DNA of 64,000 nt, from NCBI GenBank assembly GCA_958295835.1, contig OY282378.1, forward strand, positions 744,001 through 808,000, written 5' to 3'. Origin of the DNA: an uncultured Gammaproteobacteria bacterium (GTDB lineage: Bacteria; Pseudomonadota; Gammaproteobacteria; HK1). Positions 42,884 through 51,950 of the stretch are shown here, piece after piece. Position 1 is the first letter of the stretch. Every line of letters starts with the position of its first letter. The translations under genes and the position numbers were made by a program. The notes under the pieces are model-generated. The model was not told the origin of the DNA. It did not search any database and was given only the letters and a program-made list of their open reading frames with translations.

Positions 42884-43204
42884 TCAGTCAGCCAGTCGCG
42901 CGCTTGTGAGCCGATCCAGGCTCACGCCCTCCTCGGCGGCCTCGATCGCGAGTTCACGATGCCTTTCGGGCGGGACCCGCACCATAAACCTTCCGCTATA
43001 GGTGCGGTCCGCGAGGGACTCCGGCGGGGACTCTCCACTGGTCTGCATGTCCGCGAGCACGTCGCCCACCAGCGCCCGAATCCCCGACAACGCCTCGTCG
43101 GGAGTCGGAGCCAGCCAGCTCAGCGACGGAAATTCGGCGCACAGCCCCAAGTGCTCTCCATCCTCCGCCGACCAAGTGATGCGATAGGTGAAGTGATCAG
43201 CCAT
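42884..43204 (-). CDS. hicB: HicB-family antitoxin
   Basis: A 106-residue antitoxin: N-terminal HicB fold (FTYRITWSAEDGEHLGLCAE, EALSGIRALVGDVLADM) and a C-terminal ribbon-helix-helix DNA-binding part (YSGRFMVRVPPERHRELAIE, SLDRLTSARLAD). It binds HicA and represses the operon. Start ATG 43204 overlaps the end of hicA by 8 bp. Confidence 0.85.
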   Translation of the reverse strand: MADHFTYRITWSAEDGEHLGLCAEFPSLSWLAPTPDEALSGIRALVGDVLADMQTSGESPPESLADRTYSGRFMVRVPPERHRELAIEAAEEGVSLDRLTSARLAD

Positions 43205-43448
43205 TCCGAGCCTCCATTTTCTCAATCGCTTTGATAACTTGGCGCACCTGATACGCCTTCGCCATACCCTTGTGGTCCTGGATATTCACCCTGGGATCGC
43301 CCTGCCACGGAGTGCGATACACACGATGGCTTGTGCCTTTCTGACGTGGCTCTCCGAAGTATTCGTCGCATATCCCGCACAGATCCAGGAATCTCACACT
43401 CTTCGGGTTGCGGCGAAGCGCGTCAAGGATCCGCACCGTGTTCTTCAT
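43197..43448 (-). CDS. hicA: HicA-family mRNA interferase toxin
   Basis: An 83-residue protein with the HicA pattern: LDALRRNPKSVRFLDL, then KGTSHRVYRTPWQGDPRVNI, where His41 in GTSHRV is the likely catalytic residue, and AKAYQVRQVIKAIEKME. HicA toxins cleave mRNA. It is first in the hicA-hicB operon, just downstream of the A+T-rich nuclease module on the same strand. Confidence 0.82.
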   Translation of the reverse strand: MKNTVRILDALRRNPKSVRFLDLCGICDEYFGEPRQKGTSHRVYRTPWQGDPRVNIQDHKGMAKAYQVRQVIKAIEKMEARNG

Positions 43449-43506
43449 GGGCTAAATGGTATCATCAGCCATTATCCGTTATGAAAACATTCGATTATGA
43501 GGTATG

Positions 43507-44637
43507 TCAAGAACAACTAAATAACGGTCCAGCATCGACAGATGACAGCTCTGGATTTTTCATAGATTCACGAGCCCAAGCCATAGCGAATATCTTCCTG
43601 TCAATACCGGAGAAATCCAGAAGTGCTCCAAGGAAAGATTTTACTAAAGTATCCAGTTGATCATAATTTGGACAGATTCGTAGATAGCTTGCTCTCTCCA
43701 GTTCTCTTGCAATTGAAAATAGGGTTTCGTTGGTTCTCATTCTCACAATTTCGTCGACGATAATTTCCGCTGGGATATTGGCATATTTCGTGGATGTCCT
43801 TTCTCTAATTACCTGGGCTACTACAGATCCATTATCCGCATATTGCCGCACAAGGCCGAGTGCCAGATGCAATTCCTTCAATCCCGCTTCAGCATCCGTA
43901 TTTCCATATCGAATTGCATTTATCAAAATTGCGCGACGATCTTCTAAAGGTCGAAATGCCGCATCAACGCTTACTGCATCCAAACCGATAGCAACAATGG
44001 CTCCACTGAAATATGTCAGGCGTCCCGCAAGTTTCGCGGTCGGAGAATTGGGATATGCTGATGTCACTTGAGAAGCATAATATGCTACGGCATCGAGCGA
44101 TCGCACTACAGTACTAGGACCAAAATTATCAATCACAGATGACTTGACATCTGAAAGATTCAATTGAAAATCCTTGCTCTTTCGACTTTCATCAACAGAT
44201 CGTACCATCTGCCGCAATTCGTCATCTGTAAGATGTTCGGAGAATCGGACTTTGTTGCTTGCACGAATACGCTGAAGATCTTTTCCATCAAATATCAACA
44301 TGCCTAATTTTTTTGCAATTTTCCGGATTATTGGTCTAGTATCTGTAGTTGCAACATATGCTCCATCTACATCCAAAGCTTCGGCAAGCCCCTTGGTCCA
44401 AAGCAGTCGTTCCACGGTTTTGGGTTTTGACTTCGCTTTAACGTCTACAATCTGCCTCCTTCGAGCACTACCTGTGGGCCGCTCATAAAGCCACAGATCG
44501 ATATCTGTCAAGTCGTCATTTCCGTCAACTCGATAAGGTACGCCACGAACTACAAAGTATCCTGCTCGGAGAAAATAATCCCTGAGGACTTCCTCCAATA
44601 AAAACCCTTTTTTGCCTGTTTTCTTCCCAGTGGTCAT
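43507..44637 (-). CDS. PD-(D/E)XK nuclease-like protein of A+T-rich module
   Basis: A 376-residue protein. Residues 10-105 fit a restriction-endonuclease fold: EEVLRDYFLRAGYFVVRGVP, then DDLTDIDLWLYER with Asp47, QIVDVKAKSKP with D65-x-K67, giving D...DxK, and a later ALDVDGAYVATTD strand. The remaining 270 residues are mostly helical (SSVIDNFGPSTVVRSLDAVA) and unknown to me. Start ATG overlaps the stop of the upstream gene (ATGA). Base composition is far more A+T-rich than any other region, so the pair was acquired horizontally. Reading frames are intact, unlike most neighbours. Likely a DNA-cleaving effector of a defence system; no direct proof. Confidence 0.65.
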   Translation of the reverse strand: MTTGKKTGKKGFLLEEVLRDYFLRAGYFVVRGVPYRVDGNDDLTDIDLWLYERPTGSARRRQIVDVKAKSKPKTVERLLWTKGLAEALDVDGAYVATTDTRPIIRKIAKKLGMLIFDGKDLQRIRASNKVRFSEHLTDDELRQMVRSVDESRKSKDFQLNLSDVKSSVIDNFGPSTVVRSLDAVAYYASQVTSAYPNSPTAKLAGRLTYFSGAIVAIGLDAVSVDAAFRPLEDRRAILINAIRYGNTDAEAGLKELHLALGLVRQYADNGSVVAQVIRERTSTKYANIPAEIIVDEIVRMRTNETLFSIARELERASYLRICPNYDQLDTLVKSFLGALLDFSGIDRKIFAMAWARESMKNPELSSVDAGPLFSCS

Positions 44638-45896
44638 ATATCCCTCCCCCCACGAAGGGCATTTAGAATATCCTGTGTAGCTCGTTTGCTAGGTGTATTT
44701 TGCCGTTTCCGGATACGTACTCGCCCATCTTCAGGGCCAATATAGTTAGTCATCGGAGCTTCAGGAAGATGGTCAATCGTTGTGAAATTCGCATCGCCTC
44801 TTGTCAGAACTTCTAATGCTAATATGCCAATTTCTTTTTTTAGTAATTTCATGTCAAATAGACCATTGTTTGGAGTAATGTGGACTACGCGGTTTTGCTC
44901 TAATATACGATAATCCATTCCGATCGCTGTAGCAGATCCAATTGTATTTCCACGTATCAATTTTTTGAGTAAATCACTAATGCTATGTATCCTTCCTTGT
45001 GATGAGTCCCGTATTGTCATGCCATATGTGAAAGCGGATACGAGTGCTTTTGCCATATCAAAACAATCATCTACCATTGGATCAACGAATTTATGAAATG
45101 AATCAGGTGCCGTTATGAAAATATGTTCACCGCGGTCATTAGATACCGTATTCAAATCAAATACGCCAGCCGCGATCAATTTTTCGAAAATATTTTCTCC
45201 TAAGATTTTTTTGCCTTCGTTTACACTAGCACAACCTCTCATATCCATAATATCCTTGAATTCCCTAATTTTTGTCTGTTCGCTAGAAGAAAGAGAACTA
45301 AGAACATTATGTGTTTTCAAAATAGAATTTCTCCTGAATAAATTACCATTAAAAAGAAGACAATCATTTTCTTGACCCTCGGAATCTACAAAACCAATAG
45401 TTTTTGATCGAAAGATGAAGTCCTCTGTATCTCTGGTTGTCATTTTACATGTATCACTGATATACTCGGCGGCTGTTCCTTGTAGTAATGGTGTATTCGA
45501 AGTCTTCTCGGCCAATTCGATAGATGCTATCTCTATATTGGATGGCTCCGAATCGGAAAAAATACTCGTCGCATGTCTTAGTGCTCCACGTGTATTTATG
45601 CCAAGAACATTGATAAATCCATCCTTTCTTTCAATAAGTCTACGATTTTCCAGGATTTTGAGAAGCGGTTCCAATTCGACTCGAGGATTCAATCGACAAA
45701 CTTTCGCAACAGCCACTACCTCAGATTCAGTTAATTTTGTATCATTAGATTCACCAAGTCTTGTAAGAAGATTAGCTGCTTTGGCTGCTTCATCCATAAC
45801 TGGAAATTCAGATGCCCCATAAGCATCCATAGCGATCTTCCGGCCATGATGAATTATCCACGCTCCCACTGTTTCTTTTTCAATATTGTCGTTCAT
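44634..45896 (-). CDS. Unknown protein, partner of the A+T-rich nuclease
   Basis: A 420-residue protein from ATG 45896 (GGGAG ten bases upstream). It has several winged-helix-like stretches, for example [20 protein letters not shown] followed by [20 protein letters not shown], and later [16 protein letters not shown]. No catalytic motif is seen. It could be a DNA- or protein-binding sensor for the nuclease with which it is coupled (ATGA overlap). Its start overlaps by 17 bp the stop of a GC-rich, frameshifted gene, and base composition changes sharply exactly there. Not a family I recognise. Confidence 0.6.
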   Translation of the reverse strand: MNDNIEKETVGAWIIHHGRKIAMDAYGASEFPVMDEAAKAANLLTRLGESNDTKLTESEVVAVAKVCRLNPRVELEPLLKILENRRLIERKDGFINVLGINTRGALRHATSIFSDSEPSNIEIASIELAEKTSNTPLLQGTAAEYISDTCKMTTRDTEDFIFRSKTIGFVDSEGQENDCLLFNGNLFRRNSILKTHNVLSSLSSSEQTKIREFKDIMDMRGCASVNEGKKILGENIFEKLIAAGVFDLNTVSNDRGEHIFITAPDSFHKFVDPMVDDCFDMAKALVSAFTYGMTIRDSSQGRIHSISDLLKKLIRGNTIGSATAIGMDYRILEQNRVVHITPNNGLFDMKLLKKEIGILALEVLTRGDANFTTIDHLPEAPMTNYIGPEDGRVRIRKRQNTPSKRATQDILNALRGGRDI

Positions 45897-46494
45897 TGTT
45901 ACATATCTCCCTAAATCGGCATATGAACTCTCTCCAGGCGGCCCGATAGTCTGGCTCCCGACCCGTGCGATCGAAGGGGCATGGTACACGATTTCGCGGG
46001 TGGTGGGACTGCCCGGGAGGACATCGTCGGTGATGCGGCGGATGACGGTGCCGCCTTCGGGGAGATCGCGGATGTCCTCCCAGCCGAGGGAGAAGCCGGC
46101 CTGGATGCTGCCGGTCTGCGCGTCGTCGTCGGGGTGCGCGCCTTGGCGGTCGGGGGTGCGGAGGGTGTAGCTGGTGTCGCCCTTGACGGTCTCGCGGGGG
46201 AGGCCCTTGGGGGGGAGTGAAGACGATGCGGCCGTTGGCGTCGTACCAAGTGTCGGCTTCGTACTGGCGCATGACGAGGAACTGGACACGGTAGATGGTG
46301 AGGAGCTCGTCGAGGGTCAGGCCGAGGGCCATGGCGGCGAGGACGTCGATCTCGACGAGGGCTTGGCGGCGAGCGTAGTCGGTGCGGAGGGCGCACTCCC
46401 ATCGCCATTCGGGGGTGAGGGCGGCGAAGTCGTCCGGCAGGTGGGGATCCTGCCTGGTCCAGGCGTCGGCTCGAAAGGCGTCGATGGCGTTCAT
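45880..46494 (-). pseudogene. C-terminal part of a large defence-type protein, frameshifted
   Basis: From ATG 46494 the sequence reads [20 protein letters not shown] and [20 protein letters not shown], then [18 protein letters not shown]. The frame changes near 46220 to continue [17 protein letters not shown] and [20 protein letters not shown], and changes back near 45960 for [18 protein letters not shown]. The stretch resembles the C-terminus of very long DNA-methylase-type or related proteins of defence islands; I am not certain. The rest of such a protein is missing, cut off by the IS3 element. It was translationally coupled to the A+T-rich pair. Confidence 0.45.
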
Positions 46495-46622
46495 GGATTC
46501 CGGGCATCAAAGCGCTGATCGGAAGCGGTGAAGGCGTTACTGGTCGATTCGTCCGTGGCAGTTGTGTCTCCGGCATCACAAGCAGGGTTCCGGTCGGGGA
46601 CGGCGACGGTGTTTCCGGACAT
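46491..46622 (-). CDS. Possible 43-residue peptide upstream of the coupled genes
   Basis: ATG 46622 opens a short frame ([18 protein letters not shown] ... FDARNP) whose TGA overlaps the ATG at 46494 (ATGA). The composition is polar and disordered. Coupling makes translation plausible, but it could equally be leftover sequence between the IS end and the truncated gene. Confidence 0.25.
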   Translation of the reverse strand: MSGNTVAVPDRNPACDAGDTTATDESTSNAFTASDQRFDARNP

Positions 46623-46741
46623 GGTAGCGCATTCGGGACGATCCGGGGCGGTCGGAGGCGGCAGTTCGCCGTTGTAGATCTCGGACCTGGAGTTGACCCG
46701 ATTTCGTGGACACCTGACCCTTTGGGGAGGAGGTATCCACT

Positions 46742-47050
46742 ATGGCGAAATCGAGACCACCGTACCCGCCGGCCTTCCGGCACCAGATGGTCGAGTTGGT
46801 GCGCACCGGACGGACTGCGGAAGAGCTGGCTCGTGAGTTTGAACCCACCGCCCAGGCGATCCGCAACTGGGTCGCGCAGGCCGAGCGTGACGAAGGCCGG
46901 CGTGGAGATGGGCTGAGCAGCGCAGAGCGCGAGGAGATGCGCCGGCTGCGCCGTGAGAACCGTCGTCTGCGTGAAGAACGGGCGATACTGGCAAAAGCCA
47001 CGGCCTGGTTTGCTCGGGAGGTCGGACCCGGGAGGTCTACCGGTTCATGA
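46742..47050 (+). CDS. IS3-family transposase OrfA
   Basis: A 102-residue helix-turn-helix protein: RPPYPPAFRHQMVELVRTGR, then ELAREFEPTAQAIRNWVAQA and a leucine-zipper-like RRLRRENRRLREERAILAKA. Binds the element's ends. Preceded by GGGGAGGAGG. It overlaps orfB by four bases (ATGA), where a -1 shift would make the OrfAB transposase. Intact but left with a truncated orfB. Confidence 0.88.
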   Translation: MAKSRPPYPPAFRHQMVELVRTGRTAEELAREFEPTAQAIRNWVAQAERDEGRRGDGLSSAEREEMRRLRRENRRLREERAILAKATAWFAREVGPGRSTGS

Positions 47051-47474
47051 GAGCGAATCAGGCCCAATACCGCATCGCCACGATGGCCCGTGTGCTCGGT
47101 GTCTCCCCGAGCGGGTTCTATGCGTGGCGTCAACGAGGGAGTTCGGCACGAGAGCGCAGCGACGAAGCCCTCACTGCCCGCGTGCGGGCGATTCACGCGC
47201 ATAGCCGGGGGAGCTACGGGGCACCGCGGATTCAAGCCGAGCTGGCCGAGCAGGGCTTGGCGGTGAGCCGCAAGCGGGTGGCTCGGGTGATGCGCCAAGC
47301 GGGCTTGGCCGGCGTGAGCCGGCGCAAGGGGCCGCGCACCACCCGCCGCGACGCCCAAGCCCGCCCGGCACCGGACCTCGTCGAGCGCGAGTTCCACGCC
47401 GACGCCCCGGACCGGCTGTGGGTGGCCGACATCACCCCCGCTTCCCCCCGCGGGGGCAGGCTCTACGTGCCGAC
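47047..47474 (+). pseudogene. IS3-family transposase OrfB, truncated
   Basis: Starts MRANQAQYRIATMARVLGVS; contains the HTH_21 region HAHSRGSYGAPRIQAELAEQ and the beginning of the rve catalytic domain, FHADAPDRLWVADITP, with the first catalytic Asp. After RGGRLYV it is replaced by the end of another IS at 47475. The remaining DDE residues are missing. Confidence 0.85.
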
Positions 47475-47657
47475 TGAACCGCCCCGGGTTTCCCGGAGAC
47501 TCCACTTGTTGAGTCATCGGGAAGAAAGGGCAGATGAGCTCATCGACAAGATACTCCCCGGAAGTCCGGGATCGAGTAGTGCGGCTGGTGCTGGAGCACC
47601 AGGGTGAACATGACTCTCAGTGGTCTGCGATCCCCTCGGTGGCATCGAAGCTCGGGT
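47475..47657 (+). pseudogene. Second IS3-family element, left end and start of orfA
   Basis: TGAACCGCCCCGGGTTTCCC at 47475 is an IS end found also at 40738 and 38187. ATG 47532 starts SSSTRYSPEVRDRVVRLVLE and HQGEHDSQWSAIPSVASKLG, the beginning of an OrfA; at GCT the sequence joins the inverted end of the first IS. About 40 codons remain. Confidence 0.75.
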
Positions 47658-47736
47658 GTACGGTGGTCTCGATTTCGCCATAGTGGATACCTCCTCCCCA
47701 AAGGGTCAGGTGTCCACGAAATCGGTTCAACTCCAG
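47658..47736. repeat. Inverted copy of the IS3 left end
   Basis: Reverse complement of 46687-46765 with a single mismatch. Contains the IS terminus and the first codons of orfA on the minus strand. The 207 bp from here to the oxidoreductase start hold no gene that I can support. Confidence 0.9.
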
Positions 47737-47943
47737 ACCACGGGGACGGATGCTCGACGCCGATGCGGAAGATGCGTTCGAGCCGCTGCCTCCGGCTCAG
47801 CGGGACGGCAGGAGCATCCCCTTCGAGCGCCGGTCGGCGACGGTGCGGTCCTGTATCATCCCGCCCTGCACACCGGGAGCCGCCGCGGTGGGGGCCGAGA
47901 GCCGCGTGACCACCCGGTCGGACGCGCGGTTCGGGGAGATTCC

Positions 47944-50900
47944 ATGCAGCAGCCGGTCATCGAATTAGCCGACGTCGACCTCGACGACAAGTACACCCGA
48001 CCGCACGGGCGGGTCTTCCTCACCGGGATCCAGGCCCTGGTGCGGCTCGTGCTCACCCAGCGCCGGCACGACCTCGCGGCGGGACACGACACCGCCGGCT
48101 ACGTCAGCGGCTACCGCGGCTCACCGCTCGGCGGGCTCGACCAGCAGCTCTGGCGCGCGAAGGCGCATCTCGACCGGCATCACGTGGTGTTCCAGCCCGG
48201 CGTCAACGAGGACGTCGCGGCCACCGCCTGCTGGGGCACGCAACAGGCGGGGCTCGACGGCGAGGGCGCGTACGACGGGGTGTTCTGCCTCTGGTACGGC
48301 AAGGGGCCGGGGGTGGACCGTTCCGGCGACGTGCTGCGCCATGCGAACCTGGCCGGGACCTCGACGCTTGGCGGGGCCGTCGCGCTGCTCGGCGACGACC
48401 ACGCCTGCGAATCCTCGACCACCGCGCACCACAGCGAGTACGCGATGGTCGATGCGTCGATCCCGGTGCTCAACCCGGCCGGGGTGCAGGAGATCCTGGA
48501 CTTCGGGCTCTACGCCTTCGCGCTGTCGCGCTACAGCGGGTGCTGGACCGCGCTCAAGTGCGTGCACGACACCGTCGAGGCCGCCGCCTCGGTGGAGATC
48601 GATCCGGAGCGGATCGAGATCGTCCTCCCTGACGACCCGGCCATGCCCCCCGAGGGGCTGGGGATCCGCTGGCCGGACACGCCCCAGGAGCAGGAGAAGC
48701 GTCTGTACGAGCACAAGCTCGAAGCGGTAAAGGCGTTCTCTCGCGCCAACCGCCTCGACCGCACGGTATGGGATTCGGATCGGGCGTGGCTGGGGGTGGC
48801 GACCACCGGCAAGTCCTACCTCGACGTGCGGCAGGCGTTCGAGGATCTGGGCATCGACGAGGCGGCGGCGCAGCGGCTCGGGGTCCGGTTGTACAAGGTG
48901 GCGATGCCCTTCCCGCTGGAGCCGGAGGGGGCACGGCGCTTCGCCGAGGGGCTCGACACCATCGTCGTCGTCGAGGAGAAGCGCGCGCTGATCGAGACCC
49001 AGCTCAAGGACGTGCTGTACGCGGCCTCGGACGCGCCGCGCATCGTCGGCAAGCGCGACGAGGACGGCCGGCCCCTGTTCCCGTCCGCGGGGCGGCTCGA
49101 CACCAACCATATCGCGGTCGAGATCGGCCGCCGGCTCCTCGCGCGGGCCGGTGACAGTGACGGCGTTGGCGACAGCGACGCGGCGGGCGCGTCGGCCCAG
49201 GAGACCCGCGGAAGTCGCGCGGATCTGGCGGCCCGGGTCGCGGCGCTCGAAGCGATCCTCGAAGGCGGCGACCCGGACCCCGCCCCGATGGAGCGCACCC
49301 CCTACTTCTGCCCCGGATGTCCGCACAACACCTCCACCCGGGTCCCGGAGGGGAGCCGGGCGCTGGCCGGGATCGGCTGCCATTACCTCGCGCAGTTCAT
49401 GGACCGCTCGACCGCCCGCTACACCCACATGGGCGGCGAGGGCGCGAGTTGGATCGGCGAGTCGCGCTTCAGCAAACGCAACCACGTCTTCCAGAACATC
49501 GGGGACGGGACCTACTTCCATTCGGGGCTCCTCTCGATCCGGGCCGCGATCGCGGCGGACGTCAACGTCACCTTCAAGATCCTCTACAACGACGCGGTGG
49601 CGATGACCGGCGGCCAGCCGATGGACGGCCCCCTCACGGTGCCGGCCATCACCCGGCAGATGGAGGCCGAGGGCGCGCGCCGCATCGCGGTGGTGACCGA
49701 CGAGCCGGAGAAGTACGGGGCGCGATCGGGCCTTGCCCGTGGAACCACGGTCTACCACCGGCGCGGGCTGGACGCGGTGCAGCGGGCGTTCCGCGAGATC
49801 GCCGGCGTCACCGTCATCGTCTACGACCAGACCTGCGCGGCGGAGAAGCGCCGCCGGCGCAAGCGCGGGAAGTACCCCGACCCGCCCCGGCGCGCGTTCA
49901 TCAACCCCGCGGTATGCGAGGGATGCGGGGACTGCGGCGTGAAGTCGAATTGCGTGGCGGTGGTGCCCGTGGAGACCGAGTTCGGAAGGAAGCGCGCCAT
50001 CGACCAGTCGTCGTGCAACAAGGACTTCTCCTGCGTCGAGGGGTTCTGCCCGAGCTTCGTCACCGTGCACGGCGGCCGCCTGCGCAAGGGCGCCGGCGTA
50101 TCGCGCGAGGGCGCTCCGCTGCCCGCGCTGCCGGAACCCCCGCTGCCGGGCCTCGACCGGCCGTACGAGATCATCGTCACCGGGGTGGGAGGCACGGGGG
50201 TCATCACCATCGGCGCGCTGCTGGGGATGGCCGCCCATCTGGAATCGAAGGGATGCTCGGTGCTCGACCAGACCGGGCTTGCGCAGAAGGGCGGGGCGGT
50301 GGTGAGCCACGTGCGGATCGCGGTCCGGCCCGGCGACATCACCACCACGCGGATCGCCAACGGCGCCGCGGACCTCGTGCTCGGCTGCGATGCCGTGGTC
50401 ACCGCGGGCGCGGACACCCGCGCGACGATGCGGGCCGGGAAGACCGCGGTGGTGGTGAACACCCAGGAGACGATGACCGGCGACTTCACCCGCAACGCGG
50501 ATCTGGTCTTTCCGGCCGAGGCGCTGATGCGGGGCATCGAGCGCGCCGTCGGCGCCCGCTGCGTGGAGCGGGTGGATGCGACACGGATCGCCACGGCGCT
50601 CACCGGCGACGCCATCGCCACCAACCTGTTCATGCTCGGCCATGCGTGGCAGAAGGGCCACATTCCCCTGTCGAGGGCCGCCATCGAGCGGGCCATCGAG
50701 ATCAACGGCGTCGCGGTGGAGATGAACCTGAGCGCGTTCGACTGGGGCCGGCGCACGGCGGCCGACCGCGGCGAGGTGGAGCGCCGCACCGCGCCGGGGG
50801 TCGCCTCGGGTATCGAGGTGGCGCCGCCGCCGGCTCCCGAGAGCCCGGAAGCCGCCATCGATCGGCGGGCGGCGTTCCTCACGGACTACCAGGACACGGC

Positions 50901-51498
50901 GTACGCCGACCGCTACCGCGGCTTCGTCGAGCGGGTGCGCACGGCCGAGCGTTCGCGGGCGAAGGGGATGCGGGGGCTCGCGGAAGCCGTGGCCCGCGGC
51001 TACTTCAAGCTCCTCGCGTACAAGGACGAGTACGAGGTCGCGCGCCTGCACTGCGCGCCGGAGTTCCGGCGGCGGATCGAGGCGACGTTCGAGGGGGACT
51101 GGTCGCTGGAGTTCCACCTCGCCCCGCCGCTGTTCGCCCGCCGCGACCCCGCGACCGGCGAGCCCCGCAAGGCGCGCTACGGCCCGTGGATGATGCGGGC
51201 GTTCGCGGTGCTCGCGAGGCTCAAGGGGTTGCGGGGCACGATGCTCGATCCTTTCGGGTACACCCGGGAACGCCGCCGTGAGCGGGCGCTGATCGATCGG
51301 TACGAGCAGGTGGTCGTGTCACTCCTCGGCGAACTCGACCACACCAACCACGCGCTCGCGGTCGAGATCGCGTCGCTGCCGGAGCGGATCCGCGGCTTCG
51401 GCCACGTGAAGGGGAAGAGCATCGAGGAGGCGCAACACCGCGAGGCCGAGTTGCTGGAGCGGTTCAGGGCCGCGGCCGATTCGTCCGCCGCGGCGTGA
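47944..51498 (+). CDS. Indolepyruvate ferredoxin oxidoreductase, fused single-chain form
   Basis: A 1184-residue thiamine-diphosphate enzyme that decarboxylates aryl or branched 2-oxoacids to acyl-CoA, reducing ferredoxin. Domain order: N-terminal pyrimidine/CoA part (GYVSGYRGSPLGGLDQQLWR), a thiamine-binding part with CPGCPHNTSTRVP near 456 and HMGGEGASWIG, iron-sulfur Cys in AVCEGCGDCGVKSNC near 658 and SSCNKDFSCVEGFCPS, a gamma domain (IIVTGVGGTGVITIGALLGM), and a C-terminal helical part. The ATG at 47944 fits homologues. Its final 123 bp are repeated at 53433-53555, and a shredded copy lies at 33376-33753. Confidence 0.92.
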   Translation: MQQPVIELADVDLDDKYTRPHGRVFLTGIQALVRLVLTQRRHDLAAGHDTAGYVSGYRGSPLGGLDQQLWRAKAHLDRHHVVFQPGVNEDVAATACWGTQQAGLDGEGAYDGVFCLWYGKGPGVDRSGDVLRHANLAGTSTLGGAVALLGDDHACESSTTAHHSEYAMVDASIPVLNPAGVQEILDFGLYAFALSRYSGCWTALKCVHDTVEAAASVEIDPERIEIVLPDDPAMPPEGLGIRWPDTPQEQEKRLYEHKLEAVKAFSRANRLDRTVWDSDRAWLGVATTGKSYLDVRQAFEDLGIDEAAAQRLGVRLYKVAMPFPLEPEGARRFAEGLDTIVVVEEKRALIETQLKDVLYAASDAPRIVGKRDEDGRPLFPSAGRLDTNHIAVEIGRRLLARAGDSDGVGDSDAAGASAQETRGSRADLAARVAALEAILEGGDPDPAPMERTPYFCPGCPHNTSTRVPEGSRALAGIGCHYLAQFMDRSTARYTHMGGEGASWIGESRFSKRNHVFQNIGDGTYFHSGLLSIRAAIAADVNVTFKILYNDAVAMTGGQPMDGPLTVPAITRQMEAEGARRIAVVTDEPEKYGARSGLARGTTVYHRRGLDAVQRAFREIAGVTVIVYDQTCAAEKRRRRKRGKYPDPPRRAFINPAVCEGCGDCGVKSNCVAVVPVETEFGRKRAIDQSSCNKDFSCVEGFCPSFVTVHGGRLRKGAGVSREGAPLPALPEPPLPGLDRPYEIIVTGVGGTGVITIGALLGMAAHLESKGCSVLDQTGLAQKGGAVVSHVRIAVRPGDITTTRIANGAADLVLGCDAVVTAGADTRATMRAGKTAVVVNTQETMTGDFTRNADLVFPAEALMRGIERAVGARCVERVDATRIATALTGDAIATNLFMLGHAWQKGHIPLSRAAIERAIEINGVAVEMNLSAFDWGRRTAADRGEVERRTAPGVASGIEVAPPPAPESPEAAIDRRAAFLTDYQDTAYADRYRGFVERVRTAERSRAKGMRGLAEAVARGYFKLLAYKDEYEVARLHCAPEFRRRIEATFEGDWSLEFHLAPPLFARRDPATGEPRKARYGPWMMRAFAVLARLKGLRGTMLDPFGYTRERRRERALIDRYEQVVVSLLGELDHTNHALAVEIASLPERIRGFGHVKGKSIEEAQHREAELLERFRAAADSSAAA

Positions 51499-51499
51499 C
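51377..51499 (+). repeat. 123-bp direct repeat, first copy (oxidoreductase 3' end)
   Basis: The last 41 codons and stop of the oxidoreductase, including GGCCACGTGAAGGGGAAGAG. Matches 53433-53555 with about three differences, offset 2056 bp. The two copies bracket the accessory genes at 51646-53175. Confidence 0.92.
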
Positions 51500-51645
51500 G
51501 GCGGCGGACGCCGGTGGTGCTGCCGTTCCCGCCGGCCAGCTTTGCGCCACGCTCGTCGCGCTGCCTGCAGGCTGATCGCGGGGAAGGCTCAAGCATGAAG
51601 GCAACGAACGCGGAACCCGCGGTAGCGGCGGAGGAGGAGTGAGGA

Positions 51646-51891
51646 ATGGGAACCAAGAAGACGAAGATGGTGGATCTACCGGATGGGGCGAAGTACGGGG
51701 GCGAGTTCGTCAATGGGAGGCCGCACGGGCAAGGCGTCAAGACATGGCCGAGCGGCCTGGGCTACGAGGGCGAGTTCCGCGATGGCAAGGCGAACGGCCG
51801 GGGAGTCGAAACGCGGGCGGACGGAACGCGCATCGAGGGCCAATGGTGTGATGACGATGGGCCGTCCGCCTTCGGCGGGTTCTCCTCTTGA
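51646..51891 (+). CDS. Small MORN-repeat protein
   Basis: An 81-residue protein with about three MORN units: YGGEFVNGRPHGQGVKTWPS, YEGEFRDGKANGRGVETRAD and TRIEGQWCDDDGP. MORN repeats form short beta hairpins that bind lipids or proteins. GAGGAGTGAGGA precedes the ATG. It lies inside the region bracketed by the duplicated oxidoreductase tail. Function unknown. Confidence 0.65.
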   Translation: MGTKKTKMVDLPDGAKYGGEFVNGRPHGQGVKTWPSGLGYEGEFRDGKANGRGVETRADGTRIEGQWCDDDGPSAFGGFSS

Positions 51892-51915
51892 CCCGTGTTG
51901 TCGTTGCGGCCCAGC

Positions 51916-51936
51916 ATTGTTGAAATCTGCAACAAT
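51916..51936. promoter_or_regulatory. Palindromic operator candidate for the antitoxin gene
   Basis: ATTGTTG-AAATCTG-CAACAAT is a perfect 7-bp inverted repeat in an A+T-rich spot 15 bp before the antitoxin start codon, the usual place for autoregulation by a VapB-type protein. Confidence 0.55.
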
Positions 51937-51950
51937 TGAGGGCGGGTGTT

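Larger units (their letters stand above)
46687..47736. mobile_element. Composite of IS3-family fragments bounded by inverted 79-bp IS ends
   Basis: The left end (46687-46765) and right end (47658-47736, inverted) are the same 79 bp with one mismatch: an IS terminus plus the first eight codons of orfA. Inside are orfA, most of the N-terminal part of orfB, then at 47475 a piece of a second IS3-type element with its own end and orfA start. Three IS fragments are thus joined; none is complete. Confidence 0.8.

Noticed and set aside
48121..51117. A 998-codon open frame antisense to the indolepyruvate oxidoreductase gene
   Set aside because: It mirrors the codon pattern of a GC-rich gene; composition is Arg/Val/Gly-rich with no domain, and the sense frame is an undoubted enzyme.
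51595..51642. A 15-codon frame before the MORN gene
   Set aside because: Too short and of low-complexity composition to support; it may simply be leader sequence.
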